A DNA stretch of 64,000 bases, from the NCBI RefSeq assembly GCF_002575655.3, contig NC_053037.3, positions 144,781,207-144,845,206 on the forward strand, in the 5' to 3' direction. Position numbers and translations under genes: made by a program. The DNA comes from Aegilops tauschii subsp. strangulata (taxonomy: Eukaryota; Streptophyta; Magnoliopsida; Poales; Poaceae). Shown here one piece after another: positions 1 through 10,536 of this stretch; the stretch's first letter is position 1, and each line of letters opens with the position of its first letter. The notes under the pieces were generated by a model that was not told the DNA's origin, searched no databases, and was given only the letters and a program-made list of their open reading frames with translations.

Positions 1-655
1 GAGATTCGATCGTCGGTATCCCGATACCTTGTTCAATCTCGTTACCGGCAAGTCTCTTTACTCGTTCCGTAACACATCATCCCGTGATCAACTCCTTGGT
101 CACATTGTGCACATTATGATGATGTCCTACCGAGTGGGCCCAGAGATACCTCTCCGTTTACACGGAGTGACAAATCCCAGTCTCGATTCGTGCCAACCCA
201 ACAGACACTTTCGGAGATACCTGTAGTGCACCTTTATAGCCACCCAGTTACGTTGTGACGTTTGGTACACCCAAAGCATTCCTACGGTATCCGGGAGTTG
301 CACAATCTCATGGTCTAAGGAAATGATACTTGACATTAGAAAAGCTCTGAGCAAACGAACTACATGATCTTGTGCTAGGCTTAGGATTGGGTCTTGTCCA
401 TCACATCATTCTCCTAATGATGTGATCCCGTTATCAACGACATCCAATGTCCATGGTCAGGAAACCGTAACCATCTATTGATCAACGAGCTAGTCAACTA
501 GAGGCCTACTAGGGACATGGTGTTGTCTATGTATCCACACATGTATCTGAGTTTCCTATCAATACAATTTTAGCATGGATAATAAACGATTATCATGAAC
601 AAGGAAATATAAATAATAACCAATTTATTATTGCCTCTAGGGCATATTTCCAACA
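1..655 (-). mobile_element. Angela/BARE1-type Copia LTR, partial (element C)
   Basis: Read on the minus strand from 655, the sequence opens TGTTGGAAATATGCCC and goes on AGAGGCAATAATAAA, the known head of BARE1/WIS/Angela LTRs. It parallels the first ~665 bases of the plus-strand LTR at 20215. The rest lies left of the window, so this is the 5' edge of an element or solo LTR and its TSD cannot be checked. Right of 655 an interrupted Gypsy LTR resumes; its uninterrupted counterpart continues from 7749, so element C inserted into the 5' LTR of element A. No coding sequence is expected in it. Confidence 0.85.
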
Positions 656-1433
656 CTTTATGCCACATATTATGATCCAATGATGTGTTGCCATCCTATG
701 ATGTTTTGAGTAGATATCCTTTGTCTTTGGGTTGATTGATGATATAGATTGGTATGAGTTGTATGTTTTATTTCGGTGCTGTCCTATTGTGCCCTCCCTG
801 TCGCACAAGCATGAGGGATTCATGCCGTATGGTGTTGCAATACGTTTATGATTCGCTTATAGTGGGTTGCTTGAGTGACAGAAGCATAAACCCGAGTAAG
901 GGGGTTGTTGCGTATGGGATAAAGGGGACTTGATGCTTTAATGCTATGGTTGGGTTTTACCTTAATGATCTTTAGTAGTTGCGGATGCTTGCTAGAGTTC
1001 CAATCATAAGTGCATATGATCCAAGAAGAGAAAGTATGTTAGCTTATGCCTCTCCCTCATATGAAATTGCAATGACGACCACCGGTCTTGTTAACAATTG
1101 CCTAGGACAATTCCGCACACCGATCCATCATTATTCCACACTCGCTATTTAAAATATTTAGTAATATATTCTAACTTTATGATAACAGCACCTACTTTTG
1201 TATTTTAGCTCTCCGATATCATGCAAAGTTATCATCTTCATACCCACAACGTAGTTTTATTTCTCGTTTCTAGTTGGAAGCAAACGTTCGGTGTACGTAG
1301 AGTCGTATCAGTGGCAGATAGGACTTGAGAGAATATTGATCTTACCTTTAGCTCCTTGTGGGTTCAACACTCCATACTTATCACTTCCACCTTTGTGAAT
1401 TGCTACGATGTTCCCCGCACTTGGGGATTATCA
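656..1433 (+). mobile_element. 5' LTR of Gypsy element A, right-hand part
   Basis: This segment is nearly identical to 7749-8524, the end of element A's other LTR. It ends TTGGGGATTATCA and is followed 10 bases later by a primer-binding site, which fixes orientation and makes it the 5' LTR. Its left part is displaced beyond the window by element C. The small reading frames in it are not supported as genes. Confidence 0.8.
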
Positions 1434-1443
1434 AGCTCTTTTC

Positions 1444-1461
1444 TGGCGCCGTTGCCGGGGA
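1444..1461 (+). other. Primer-binding site of element A
   Basis: TGGCGCCGTTGCCGGGGA lies 10 bases after the LTR end. It is the primer-binding site seen in Athila-like plant Gypsy elements, usually ascribed to tRNA-Asp. The same motif follows the 5' LTRs at 27724, 49590 and 61175. Confidence 0.8.
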
Positions 1462-2285
1462 GCAATAGCGTGGGGTTGATATTCTCGTGTGTGCTTATTT
1501 GCTTTCTTCACTAAGTAGATTTAGTTTTTCCTTTTTGTTTCTGTTTAGTTGTGGGTGAAACATACAAAAATAAAATAAAAGAATGAAAATACAAAAAAAA
1601 TTACTTGCCTCTCATGCCTAAAAAGTTTTTCAATAAGAGAAGTGATTGGAAGATTATGCATTGAAGAAGTGAGGGTCAAACTTGAGCACTTGTGTTCATG
1701 CTCATTGAAAAAATGTAAAACATTTCATGGAAGGTTCTCTGAAAATAATTATCCCCTTGTATATATCCATTGTATTATAAAAATAATGTGCCAAGCTTTG
1801 GTTTTAGGATGATTAGATTGCTTGTTTACTATGTGCAGTACAAAAACAGAAATTTTGGCTGTAGTGCGTGAATTTAAATTTTTTACTTGAAAGTCAAATG
1901 GTTCTGAAACTTTTTGCACATTACTTCTGTACAAATTTTTTAAATGTTCATATTTATTTAGAATTTTTTGGAGTTACAGAAGTTTACTAAACTTCCAGAT
2001 TACTACAGACTGTCCTGTTTTTGACAGATTCTGTTTTCTATGTGTTGATCGCTTATTTTGATGAATCTATGGATAGTATCGGGGGGTATGAACCATGGTG
2101 ATGTCAGAATACAGTAGATAAAGTGCTAATATGAAATTGGAATGAGTTTGCAACAGTACCTAAAGGTAGTGATTTGCTTTAGTATACTAACGGATCTCAC
2201 AAAGTTTTTGTTAAGTTTTTGTGGATGAAGTGTTCGAAGAACGAGGAGTTACCGATGTGAGAAGAATAAAGAGAGGAAAGAGTTC

Positions 2286-2371
2286 AAGCTTGGGGATGAC
2301 CAAGGCACCCCAAGTAAATATTCCAAGGATACTCAAGCATCTAAGCTTGGGGATGCCCCGGTTGGCATCCC
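2286..2371 (+). other. Paired PPT-like hairpins, first copy in A
   Basis: Two AAGCTTGGGGATG copies (2286-2298, 2343-2355) each pair with a nearby complement: CTTGGGG 2289-2295 with CCCCAAG 2308-2314, and GGGATGCC 2350-2357 with GGCATCCC 2364-2371. The motif equals the element's own polypurine tract. Confidence 0.6.
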
Positions 2372-3760
2372 ATCTTTCTTCTTCAACAATTATCGGTATA
2401 CCTCAGTTTTTGTTTTGTTCACATGATTTGTGTCCTTTGTGTTTTTAATTTTCCTTAAGAACCATGCTAGTATGAGATGTCCCTTAATCAATTTATATAA
2501 TGATTCATGTGCTTCACTTATATCTTCTTAGTATGACCTTATAGAATGCTCTTTGTGCTTCACTTAAATCTTTTGAGTATGGTTTTATAGAATGCTTCGT
2601 GTGCTTCACTCATATATTTTGAGCTTGGATATTGGTTAGTCTATATCAATTGTAGAACCATGAACTTCACTTATATCTTTTGGAGTATGAATAATACTAT
2701 CATCTAAAGCAGGTTTCGAAGAGTGTCAACTTTAGGAATTAGTGATCCCACTATTCCGAATGAGAAGAATTTTGCTTATGTGGAGAGTAGAAAAATTTCT
2801 ATGCTTGTAGATCATGAAAAGAATGCTTTATGTGATGGTTATATTGTTGAATTAATTCATGATGCTACTAAAAGTTATTCTGAGTGAGGAATATATGCTT
2901 GTAGGAGTTGCAATAATATCAAGTTTCCTCTCTATGTGCTTAAAGTTTTGAAGTTATACTTGTTTTGCCTTCCTATGCTAGTTGATTCTTGTTCCTATAA
3001 ATTATGTGTTCACAAAAACCCTAGGCATAGGAAGTGGGTTAGATTCAAATTTTCAAGCCATATTCTTCACGATGCTCTCTTTATGTTTCAATTCTTTTCT
3101 TTTATGTGAGCATCATTGAAATCATCATGCCTAGCTAAAAGGCATTAAAGAAAAGTGCTTGTTGGGAGACAACCCAATATTTACCCTTACTGTTTTTGTG
3201 TGTTTACATGATTAAGTTAATTTATTAATCATGTTTTATAGCTTTTTATTTCAATAAAGTGCCAAGTAAGACCTTTGGGAAGACTTGAGTGAGAGTTAAT
3301 GTGATCTTGCTGTGAAAAACAGAAACTTTGCGCTCACGGGATTAGCTACCATTTTTTACAGAAGAGTGCTTTTGAGTTTATTATTTTTGCAGAAGATTAA
3401 TAGACAAATTCCTCACGTCCACCAATTTATTTCATAATTTTTGGATTAGAAGAAGTATGGTTGCTGTTCAGATCATTACAGACTGTTCTGCTTCTGACAG
3501 ATTCTGTTTTCATTGCATAGTTTGCTTGTTTTCTAGTTTCTATGGCTTATATTTCTCAATATAAATTGTAGAAATGGTATGGTACAGTAGGAATTGTGTG
3601 AGAACAAGTATGAACCTTGTCTCTGAGAGTACCAAAGTGAATGGTTTACTCTTTATCATACTAACCTATCTCACGAAGTTCCGTTAAGTTTTGTGTGATT
3701 GAAGTTTTCAAGCTTTGGGTGAGATATCGATATGAGGAGAATAAGGAGCGGAAAGACCCT

Positions 3761-3847
3761 AAGCTTGGGGATGACCAAGGCACCCCAAGGTAATATTCAA
3801 GGAAGACTCAAGCGCCTAAGCTTGGGGATGCCTGGGAAGGCATCCCC
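3761..3847 (+). other. Paired PPT-like hairpins, second copy in A
   Basis: CTTGGGG 3764-3770 pairs with CCCCAAG 3783-3789, and GGGGATGCC 3824-3832 pairs with GGCATCCCC 3839-3847. Layout and spacing match the first copy and those in E1 and E2. Confidence 0.6.
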
Positions 3848-4018
3848 TCTTCGTCTTCAAAACTATCGGTATACCCTACTCAGAGCTATATTTTTATCCG
3901 TCACATGATATGTGTTTTGCTTGGAGTATATTTTCAATTTTACTTGATGTTTGAATAAAATCATTGGATCTCAAATCGTGAATGAAAAAAGAATCCTCCC
4001 ATGGCTAGTTAATTATTT

Positions 4019-4101
4019 GACTACTCAGTGTCCTTCACTTATATCTTTTGGAGTAGTTTGTCATTTACTCACGTGCTTCACGTACATCCTATGAGTAAAT
4101 G
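4019..4101 (+). other. Two hairpins with the TTCAC loop motif in A
   Basis: ACTACTC (4020-4026) pairs with GAGTAGT (4051-4057) around a loop containing CCTTCACTTATATCTTTT. CATTTACTCA (4062-4071) pairs perfectly with TGAGTAAATG (4092-4101) around CGTGCTTCACGTACATCCTA. The loops resemble each other and those in E1 and E2, while the stems have unrelated sequences. This suggests selection for pairing at RNA level. Confidence 0.6.
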
Positions 4102-5400
4102 GTTGAATGAACTGAATATCATAAATCTGAATTTATATATGTTTCATATGCTTATACCATGGGGAGTAATGACTTCACACAGAATAAGTATAGGTAGTAA
4201 ACTTATTGAAAGTTAGCAAACGCATAATTGGTCACTTGGACAATTCATGAAAGAATATTGAAGGAAGAGAGATTTCACATATAAATATACTATCTTGGAC
4301 ATCTTTTGTAATTGTGAGCACTCATTAAAATATGACATGCTAAAAGGTTGATGTTGGACAAGGAAGACAACTTAATGGGTTATGTTTTCCTATATCCGAA
4401 ACGTTATATTGTCTTGGATCATCCAACATGTTGAGCTTGCCTTTCCCTCTCATGCTAGCCAAATTCTCTGCACCAAGTAGAAATACTACTTGTGCTTCCA
4501 AACATCCCTTAAACCAGTTTTGCCATGAGAGTCTACCATACCTACCTATGGATTGAGTAAGATCCTTCAAGTAAGTTGTCATCAGTGCATGCAATAAAAA
4601 TTGCTCTCTAAATATGTATGATCTATTAGTGCGAAGAAAATAAGCTTTATACGAACTTGTGATAGGGAAGAAATAAAAGCGACGGACTGCATAATAAAGG
4701 TCTTTATCACCAGAGGCAATATAAAGTGACGTTCTTTTGCATTAAGATTTTGTGCATCCAACCATAAAATCGCATGACCACCTCTGCTTCCCTCTGCGAA
4801 GGGCCTATCTTTTACTTTTACCTTCTACCCTTATACAAGAGTCATGGTGATCATCACCTTTCCTTTTTACACTTTTTCCTTTGGCAAGCACTTTGTGTTG
4901 GCGCGATCAGGATATATATATATATCCACTTGGATGTAGGTTTTCATGAGTTATTATTGTTGACATTACCCTTGAGGTAAAAGGTTGGGAGGCGAAACTA
5001 TAAGCCCCTATCTTTCTCTGTGTCCAATTAAAACTCTGAACCCATAAATATCACGTGAGTGTTAGCAATTGTGAAAGATTAAATGATAGTTGAGTATGTG
5101 GAGTTTGCTAAATCTTAGCTCTGACATAGACCCTTCCTGAAAATAAGATGAATTGCAATTGTTTGATGACTGAGAATATAGTTTGTTGGTTTCAAGAAAG
5201 TTTATGATCTATACTTTAACATGTGAATAGCTTGTTACTTGATCATGAAAAGTTTTATGAGATGAGCTACTGTTATGATATATAATGATGCTAGAAAAAG
5301 TGATTGGAACTATCATTGATCAAACTTATGCACGTGCTAGCATTCACACTTCATAAATTATTTCTTTTATCATTTACCTACTCGAGGACGAGCAGGAATT

Positions 5401-5414
5401 AAGCTTGGGGAAGC
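5401..5414 (+). other. Polypurine tract of element A
   Basis: AAGCTTGGGGAAGC directly precedes TGATACGTCTCC, the LTR start. A short CTCG-AGGA-CGAG inverted repeat lies just upstream, as at the same place in E1 and E2. Confidence 0.75.
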
Positions 5415-5673
5415 TGATACGTCTCCAACGTATCTATAATTTATGAAGTATTCATGCCATGTTTACAATAGTTTTTTATGATTTTGGTACGATTTGATTA
5501 GAACTAACCCGGACTGACGCTGTTTTCAGCAGAACTACCGTGGTGTTGTTTTTGTGCAGAAATAAAAGTTCTCGGAATGCGATGAAAATCAACGGAGATT
5601 TTTTCTGGAAAATATAAAAATACTGGAACAAAAATATACCGGAGGGGAGTCCCGTGGGCCCCACGAGGGTGGG

Positions 5674-7257
5674 CGATACGTCTCCAACGTATCTATAATT
5701 TTTTATTGCTCCATGCTATATTATCTTCTGTTTTGGACATTATTGGGCTTTATTATTCACTTTTATATTATTTTTGGGACTAACCTATTAACCGGAGGCC
5801 CAGCCCAGAATTGCTGTTTTTTTGCCTATTTTAGAGTTCCGCAGAAAAAGAATATCAAACGGAGTCCAAACGGAATGAAACCTTCGGGAACGTCATTTTC
5901 GGAACGAACATGATCCAGAGGACTTGGACCCTACATCAAGAAACAAAGCAGGAAGCCACGAGGTAGGGGGCGCGCCTACCCCCTGGGCGTGCACTCCACC
6001 CTCATGGGCCCCATGTTGCTCCACCGACGAACTCCTTCCTCCTATATATACCTACGTACCCCCAAACGATTAGAGACGGAGCCAAAAACCTAATTCCACC
6101 GCCACAACCTTCTGTACCCACAAGATCCCATCTTGGGGCCTGTTCCGGAGCTTCGCCAGAGGGGGCATCGATCACGGAGGGCTTCTACATCAACACCATA
6201 GCCTCTCCGATGAAGTGTGAGTAGTTTACCTCAGACCTTCGGGTCCATAGTTATTAGCTAGATGGATTTCTCTCTCTTTTTGGATCTCAATACAATGTTC
6301 TCCCCCTCTCTCGTGGAGATCTATTCAATGTAATCTTCTTTTGCGGTGTGTTTGTTGAGACCGATGAATTGTGGGTTTATGATCAAGTTTATCTATGAAC
6401 AATATTTGAATCTTCTCTGAATTCTTTTATGTATGATTGGTTATCTTTGCAAGTCTCTTCGAATTATCAGTTTGGTTTGGCCTACTAGATTGATCTTTCT
6501 TGCAATGGGAGAAGTGCTTAGATTTGGGTTCAATCTTGCGGTGTCCTTTCCCAGTGACAGTAGGGGCAGCAAGGCACGTATTGTATTGTTGCCATCGAGG
6601 ATAAAAAGATGGGGTTTTATCATATTGCATGAATTTATCCCTCTACATCATGTCATCTTGCTTAAAGCGTTACTATGTTCTTATGAACTTAATACTCTAG
6701 ATGCATGCTGGATAGCGGTCGATGTGTGGAGTAATAGTAGTAGATGCAGGCAGGAGTCGGTCTACTTGTCTCGGACGTGATGCCTATATACATGATCATA
6801 CCTAGATATTCTCATAACTATGCTCAATTCTGTCAATTGCTCAACAGTAGTTTGTTCACCCACCGTAAAATACTTATGCTCTTGAGAGAAACCACTAGTG
6901 AAACCTATGGCCCCCGGGTCTATCTTCATCATATTAATCTTCCAACACTTAGTTATTTCCGTTGCTTTTTACTTTGCTTTTATTTTACTTTGCATCTTTA
7001 TCATAAAAATACCAAAAATATTATCCTATCATATCTATCAGATCTCACTCTCGTAAGTGACCGTGTAGGGATTGACAACCCCTTATCGCGTTGGTTGCGA
7101 GGATTTATTTGTTTTATGTAGATGCGAGGGACTCGCGCGTAGCCTCCTACTGGATTGATACCTTGGTTCCCAAAAACTGAGGGAAATACTTACGCTACTT
7201 TGCTGCATCACCCTTTCCTCTACAAGGGAAAACCAACGCAATGCTCAAGAGGTAGCA
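5674..7257 (+). mobile_element. Solo LTR, Fatima-like Gypsy (F1)
   Basis: A 1584-bp LTR running from CGATACGTCTCC (canonical TG mutated to CG) to GAGGTAGCA. It is flanked by the perfect 5-bp TSD GTGGG at 5669-5673 and 7258-7262. There is no primer-binding site or internal sequence, so it is a solo LTR left by LTR-LTR recombination. It is closely similar to the LTRs of E1 and E2. A reading frame at 6433-6780 recurs in sister LTRs but has no support as a gene. Confidence 0.88.
5969..6050 (+). promoter_or_regulatory. LTR promoter of F1: GGCGCGCC box and TATA
   Basis: GGCGCGCC at 5969-5976 is followed 67 bases later by TATATATA at 6043-6050. The same arrangement recurs in the other LTRs of the window. 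Confidence 0.6.
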
Positions 7258-7263
7258 GTGGGG

Positions 7264-7357
7264 GGCGCGCCCACCCCCCTGGGGCGCGCCCCCCTATCTC
7301 GTGGCCGCCTCGGGGAACCCCCTGACTTGTTCTTGACGCCATCCTCTCCTATAAATA
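7264..7357 (+). promoter_or_regulatory. LTR promoter of element A: two GGCGCGCC boxes and TATA
   Basis: GGCGCGCC at 7264-7271 and 7283-7290 precede TATAAATA at 7350-7357. Confidence 0.6.
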
Positions 7358-8524
7358 CAGAAACCTTCGAAAAATAACCTGGATCGGAAGTTTCACCGCC
7401 GCAAAGCTCTGGAGCCACGAGAAATCAATCTAGGCCCTCTCTGGCACCCTGCCGGAGGGGGCCATCATCACCGGAGGCCATGGAGGAGGATCCCGGAGGG
7501 GCCATCATCGCCATGAAGGCCAAGGACCAGAGGGAGAACCTCTCCCCATCCAGGGGAGGCCATGGAGGAGGAAGCACAAGGGGGAGAACCTCTCCTCCTC
7601 TCTCTCGGTGGCACCGGAGTGCCATCGGGAGGGGAATCGTCGCCGCGGTGATCGTCTTCATCAACATCACCACCATCATCACCATCCTCATCTCTTTTAC
7701 GCGGTCCACTCTCCCGCACCCCTCCGTAATCCCTACTTGAACATGGTGCTTTATGCCACATATTATGATCCAATGATGTGTTGCCATCCTATGATGTTTT
7801 GAGTAGATATCCTTTGTCTTTGGGTTGATTGATGATATAGATTGGTATGAGTTGTATGTTTTATTTTGGTGCTTTCCTATTGTGCCCTCCATGTCACGCA
7901 AGCGTGAGGGATTCCCGCTGTAGGGTGTTGCAATATGTCTATGGTTCGCTTATAGTGGGTTGCTTGAGTGACAGAAGCATAAACCCGAGTAAGGGGATTG
8001 TTGCGTATGGGATAAAGGGGACTTGATGCTTTAATGCTATGGTTGGGTTTTACCTTAATGATCTTTAGTAGTTGCGGATGCTTGCTAGAGTTCCAATCAT
8101 AAGTGCATATGATCCAAGAAGAGAAAGTATGTTAGATTATGCCTCTCCCTCATATGAAATTGCAATGACGACCAGCGGTCTTGTTAACATGCCTAGGACA
8201 ATTCCGCACACCGATCCATCATTATTCCACACTCGCTATTCATAATATTTAGTAATATATTCTAACTTTATGATAACAGCACCTACTTTTATATTTTAGC
8301 TCTCCGATATCATGCAAAGTTATCCTCTTCATACCCACAACGTAGTTTTATTTCTCGTTTCTAGTTGGAAGCAAACGTTCGGTGTACGTAGAGTCGTATC
8401 AGTGGCAGTAGGACTTGAGAGAATATTGATCTTACCTTTAGCTCCTTGTGGGTTTGACACTCCATACTTATCACTTCCACCTTTGGGAATTGCTACGATG
8501 ATTCCCTGCACTTGGGGATTATAA

Positions 8525-8788
8525 GTTATGGAGATGATAAAAAGTTCGTCGTAAAGAGTTACGTCGATGCAAGCTTTGACACTGATCTGGATGATTACGA
8601 GTCACGATCTAGATACATATTGAAAGTGGGAGCAATTATCTAGAGTAGCTACATGCAGAGCATTGTAGACATAGAAATTTGAAAATACATACGGATCTGA
8701 ATATTGCAGACCCCTAGACTAAAAATTTATCTCACAAGCAAAACATGATCACACCTTAGTACTCTTGGGTGTTAATCACATAGCGATG
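8525..8788 (+). pseudogene. Angela element B: RNase H remnant and pol end
   Basis: Translation near 8528-8640 gives YGDDKKFVVKSYVDASFDTD, the start of the Copia RNase H domain (YxDAS is its first catalytic region). It soon meets stops and jumps to sequence resembling the pol C-terminus (near 8700-8750). Most of RNase H is therefore deleted. The 5' part of pol lies beyond element A, outside the window. The remnant continues into the 3' untranslated repeats, which are interrupted at 8788 by element D and resume at 20064. Confidence 0.75.
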
Positions 8789-9931
8789 TGTCAGGGAAAT
8801 GACACCTATGGGATCACAAGAATCCCTACTACGGTTGCCGGGGCGCAGGGTTGCGAGAAGAGCTGGATTAGTAACCAGCACAAGGATCGTTTACCCAGGT
8901 TCGGGCCGCGAGGATGCGTAAAACCCTAGTCCTGCTTTGGTGGGTGTATTTCAGAGAGTTCTTGAGCTCTCGAACTAGCGGTGGTGAGTGCGTGGTTCGA
9001 AAGAGCCGAATCCTTCTCCAGTATGACATGGGCCTCCTTTTATAGTCGGAAGGGGCCGCCACGGTGGCACACAGGAGGTGAAAAGGCACACAGTGCTATG
9101 AGCTTATCGCTTGTATTACAGGACAAGACGCATTTAATGCATAGCTTATGTGTCCCCTTGCTTTATCGGGGACGGGGGCGAGGCCCGTCCCGACCGTCGC
9201 CGCTCCTCCTCGCTTCGACACGCGCCCTGGCCAGTGAGGCATGCAGTGCCATGTAGGCAGGCAGGCAGCTGAGGTGGCGCGGTGGTGGAGCCTTCACGAA
9301 GATCTGCATGCCGCCACGCAGGTGCTTGACGAGTTGGCCGGGAGCTGCATGTTTCCACGCAGGTGCCTGCTCAGCTGGTTGAGCTGGGAGCTGCATGCGA
9401 ACGACGGTGGAAACTTGGTTGGCGGAGTCCTGGCGGTGGCCCTGCTGGCGTCCTTGGTGAGGGCCTTGCCGGGTGACCCGGCAAGGGTCTTGCTGTGGCG
9501 CGCTGTCGTCCCCGGCAAGGACCTTGCCGGGGGTCTCGTGGCTTTCCTCGGCAAGGATCTTGCCGAGGATCGTCGTCTTCTAATCCTCATCTGATCTTGA
9601 ATATGTCTTCACAAAGATCTGCATGCCACCACAGAGGTGCCTCCCGAGCCCTGGCCCCACGTGGATGATGGTTTTGGGGACCGTGGGCTCAAGGGTGGCT
9701 CGCTCTGTTGGTGTGGGGCGAGCTGCCCCGGCAAGGGTCTTGCCGGGGGAACCTGCTTCGTCCCTCTGCTCTTTGTGGTCTCGGCCTTGGCGTTGCTCTG
9801 GTTATCTTGGGCTTTGGTCTTACCTTGGCTCACCTCCCCTGTTCTGCTTGGTGTGACCGTGGGCGCGGCTCCGACTGCCCGTGCACAGGTAAAGGGGTAA
9901 AAAGGTGTGCCCCTTCTTTTGTACACCGACA
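8789..9931 (-). repeat. 3' LTR of element D
   Basis: 1143 bp, ends TGTC..GACA in plus orientation and pairs with 18916-20058. It contains inverted CCGGCAAG/CTTGCCGG hairpins at 9465-9485, 9510-9532 and 9546-9568, and another near 9727. Confidence 0.9.
9037..9044 (-). promoter_or_regulatory. TATA box in 3' LTR of D
   Basis: TATAAAAG on the minus strand; the same motif stands at 19164-19171 in the 5' LTR. Confidence 0.55.
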
Positions 9932-9945
9932 GGAGCCCCCGGGCC
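9932..9945 (-). other. Polypurine tract of element D
   Basis: On the minus strand the bases just before the 3' LTR read CCGGGGGCTCC, a purine-rich tract in the expected place. Confidence 0.55.
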
Positions 9946-10013
9946 TGGGCCACACATAAGCGCGACACGTTGTTGGGCCATGCCCAAAACGGTGCGCGGG
10001 CAGGCGGGGCGGT

Positions 10014-10029
10014 TTTTACCGCGGTAAAA
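10014..10029. promoter_or_regulatory. 16-bp perfect palindrome upstream of the B3 ORF
   Basis: TTTTACCGCGGTAAAA is a perfect palindrome about 430 bases before the TATA box of the plus-strand ORF. Between them lie a GTGACGTGG motif (near 10091), CATGCG at 10105-10110 and the palindrome ACGCATGCGT at 10126-10135. A role as operator is only a guess. Confidence 0.4.
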
Positions 10030-10450
10030 CTTTTCGCGCGCTGCGCTTCCCACGACCCGCGCGCGGCGCGGCGTGGCGTGGAGGGGCGCGCGTGACGTGG
10101 GCGGCATGCGTGGGGCGGTTTCTGCACGCATGCGTCACATTGCAGTAAGGAGGCGACTCGCGCCTTCCCCGTAAAAAGAGGGAGGCGTGGAGGTGCGGCT
10201 CATTTACTGAATGGGGCCGGGTCGCGGTCTTCAAGGCGTCCACACCCCACGATCACGGGGTGGGGAGAGGTCGCTTCACCCGTCCCCTCGGTTCTGCACG
10301 CCCGCCACGCGTCCTTCATGCGCCTGGGGTGGCAAGCGGTGGAGGCGGGAAACCGGGCCGTCGCTGGTTGGGGCAGTGGGTCGGTCCCAATTCCCTGCGC
10401 CTCCGGTGGTTGGATTGGTCGAGCGGGGCGGCAGAGCCCCGACCCCGCCT

Positions 10451-10458
10451 CTTTATAA
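10451..10458 (+). promoter_or_regulatory. TATA box of the antisense B3 ORF
   Basis: CTTTATAAGG lies on the plus strand, opposite to D's transcription. Initiation some 25-30 bases downstream would place the start near 10480, after the ATG at 10474 but before the ATG at 10537. Confidence 0.5.
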
Positions 10459-10536
10459 GGAGGGGGAAGGGGGATGGCATCCCGCACTCTCCTGTCATCC
10501 ATCTCTTCTTGCTTCCGCTTCTTCCTTCCACTCGTC

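Larger units (their letters stand above)
1990..3870 (+). repeat. Diverged tandem duplication inside element A
   Basis: The block from about 1990 to 2375 recurs at about 3465 to 3850 in the same order: the ACAGACTGT..ACAGATTCTGT motif (2005-2034 and 3478-3507), a stretch on which the TAAGTTTT motif lies, then two AAGCTTGGGGATG hairpins (2286/2343 and 3761/3818). The period is about 1.47 kb and the copies are clearly diverged. E1 and E2 have the block once, so the duplication looks specific to A. Edges are approximate. Confidence 0.65.
1434..5414 (+). mobile_element. Internal region of element A, non-coding
   Basis: About 4 kb between the primer-binding site and the polypurine tract at 5401-5414. 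I find no gag, protease, reverse transcriptase or integrase reading frame, so A is a non-autonomous or deleted element. It matches the 3' non-coding regions of E1 (28718-31467) and E2 (50607-53426). Shared modules are a GTTGGGAGACAACCCAA-type hairpin (near 3160), ACAGATTCTGT palindromes, AAGCTTGGGGATG hairpin pairs, and repeats of TGCTTCACTTATATCTTTT. Part of this module set occurs twice. A palindromic TA run sits near 4910-4927. Confidence 0.75.
5415..8524 (+). mobile_element. 3' LTR of element A, interrupted by a solo LTR
   Basis: It starts TGATACGTCTCC after the polypurine tract, is split at 5674-7257 by a solo LTR, and resumes at 7263. It ends at 8524, where the canonical CA has become AA compared with the 5' LTR end at 1433. 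Net length is about 1.52 kb. The 3' neighbour is Angela element B coding remnant, so A inserted into B. The LTR carries a GGCGCGCC-rich U3 and a TATA box. Confidence 0.8.

Noticed and set aside
6433..6780. Reading frame in LTR F1 (MIGYLCKSLRI..), repeated at 26898, 32229, 48755 and 54193
   Set aside because: It recurs only because the LTRs are copies; lengths and C-termini differ through frameshifts, and no domain is visible.
7425..7901. Minus-strand 158-codon frame in the LTR of A
   Set aside because: Low-complexity antisense of the LTR leader with repeated ATG/GAT triplets.
9609..10127. Minus-strand 172-codon frame across the inner end of D's 3' LTR
   Set aside because: It spans the polypurine tract and LTR and has no family features; the related frame in the other LTR is different at its start.
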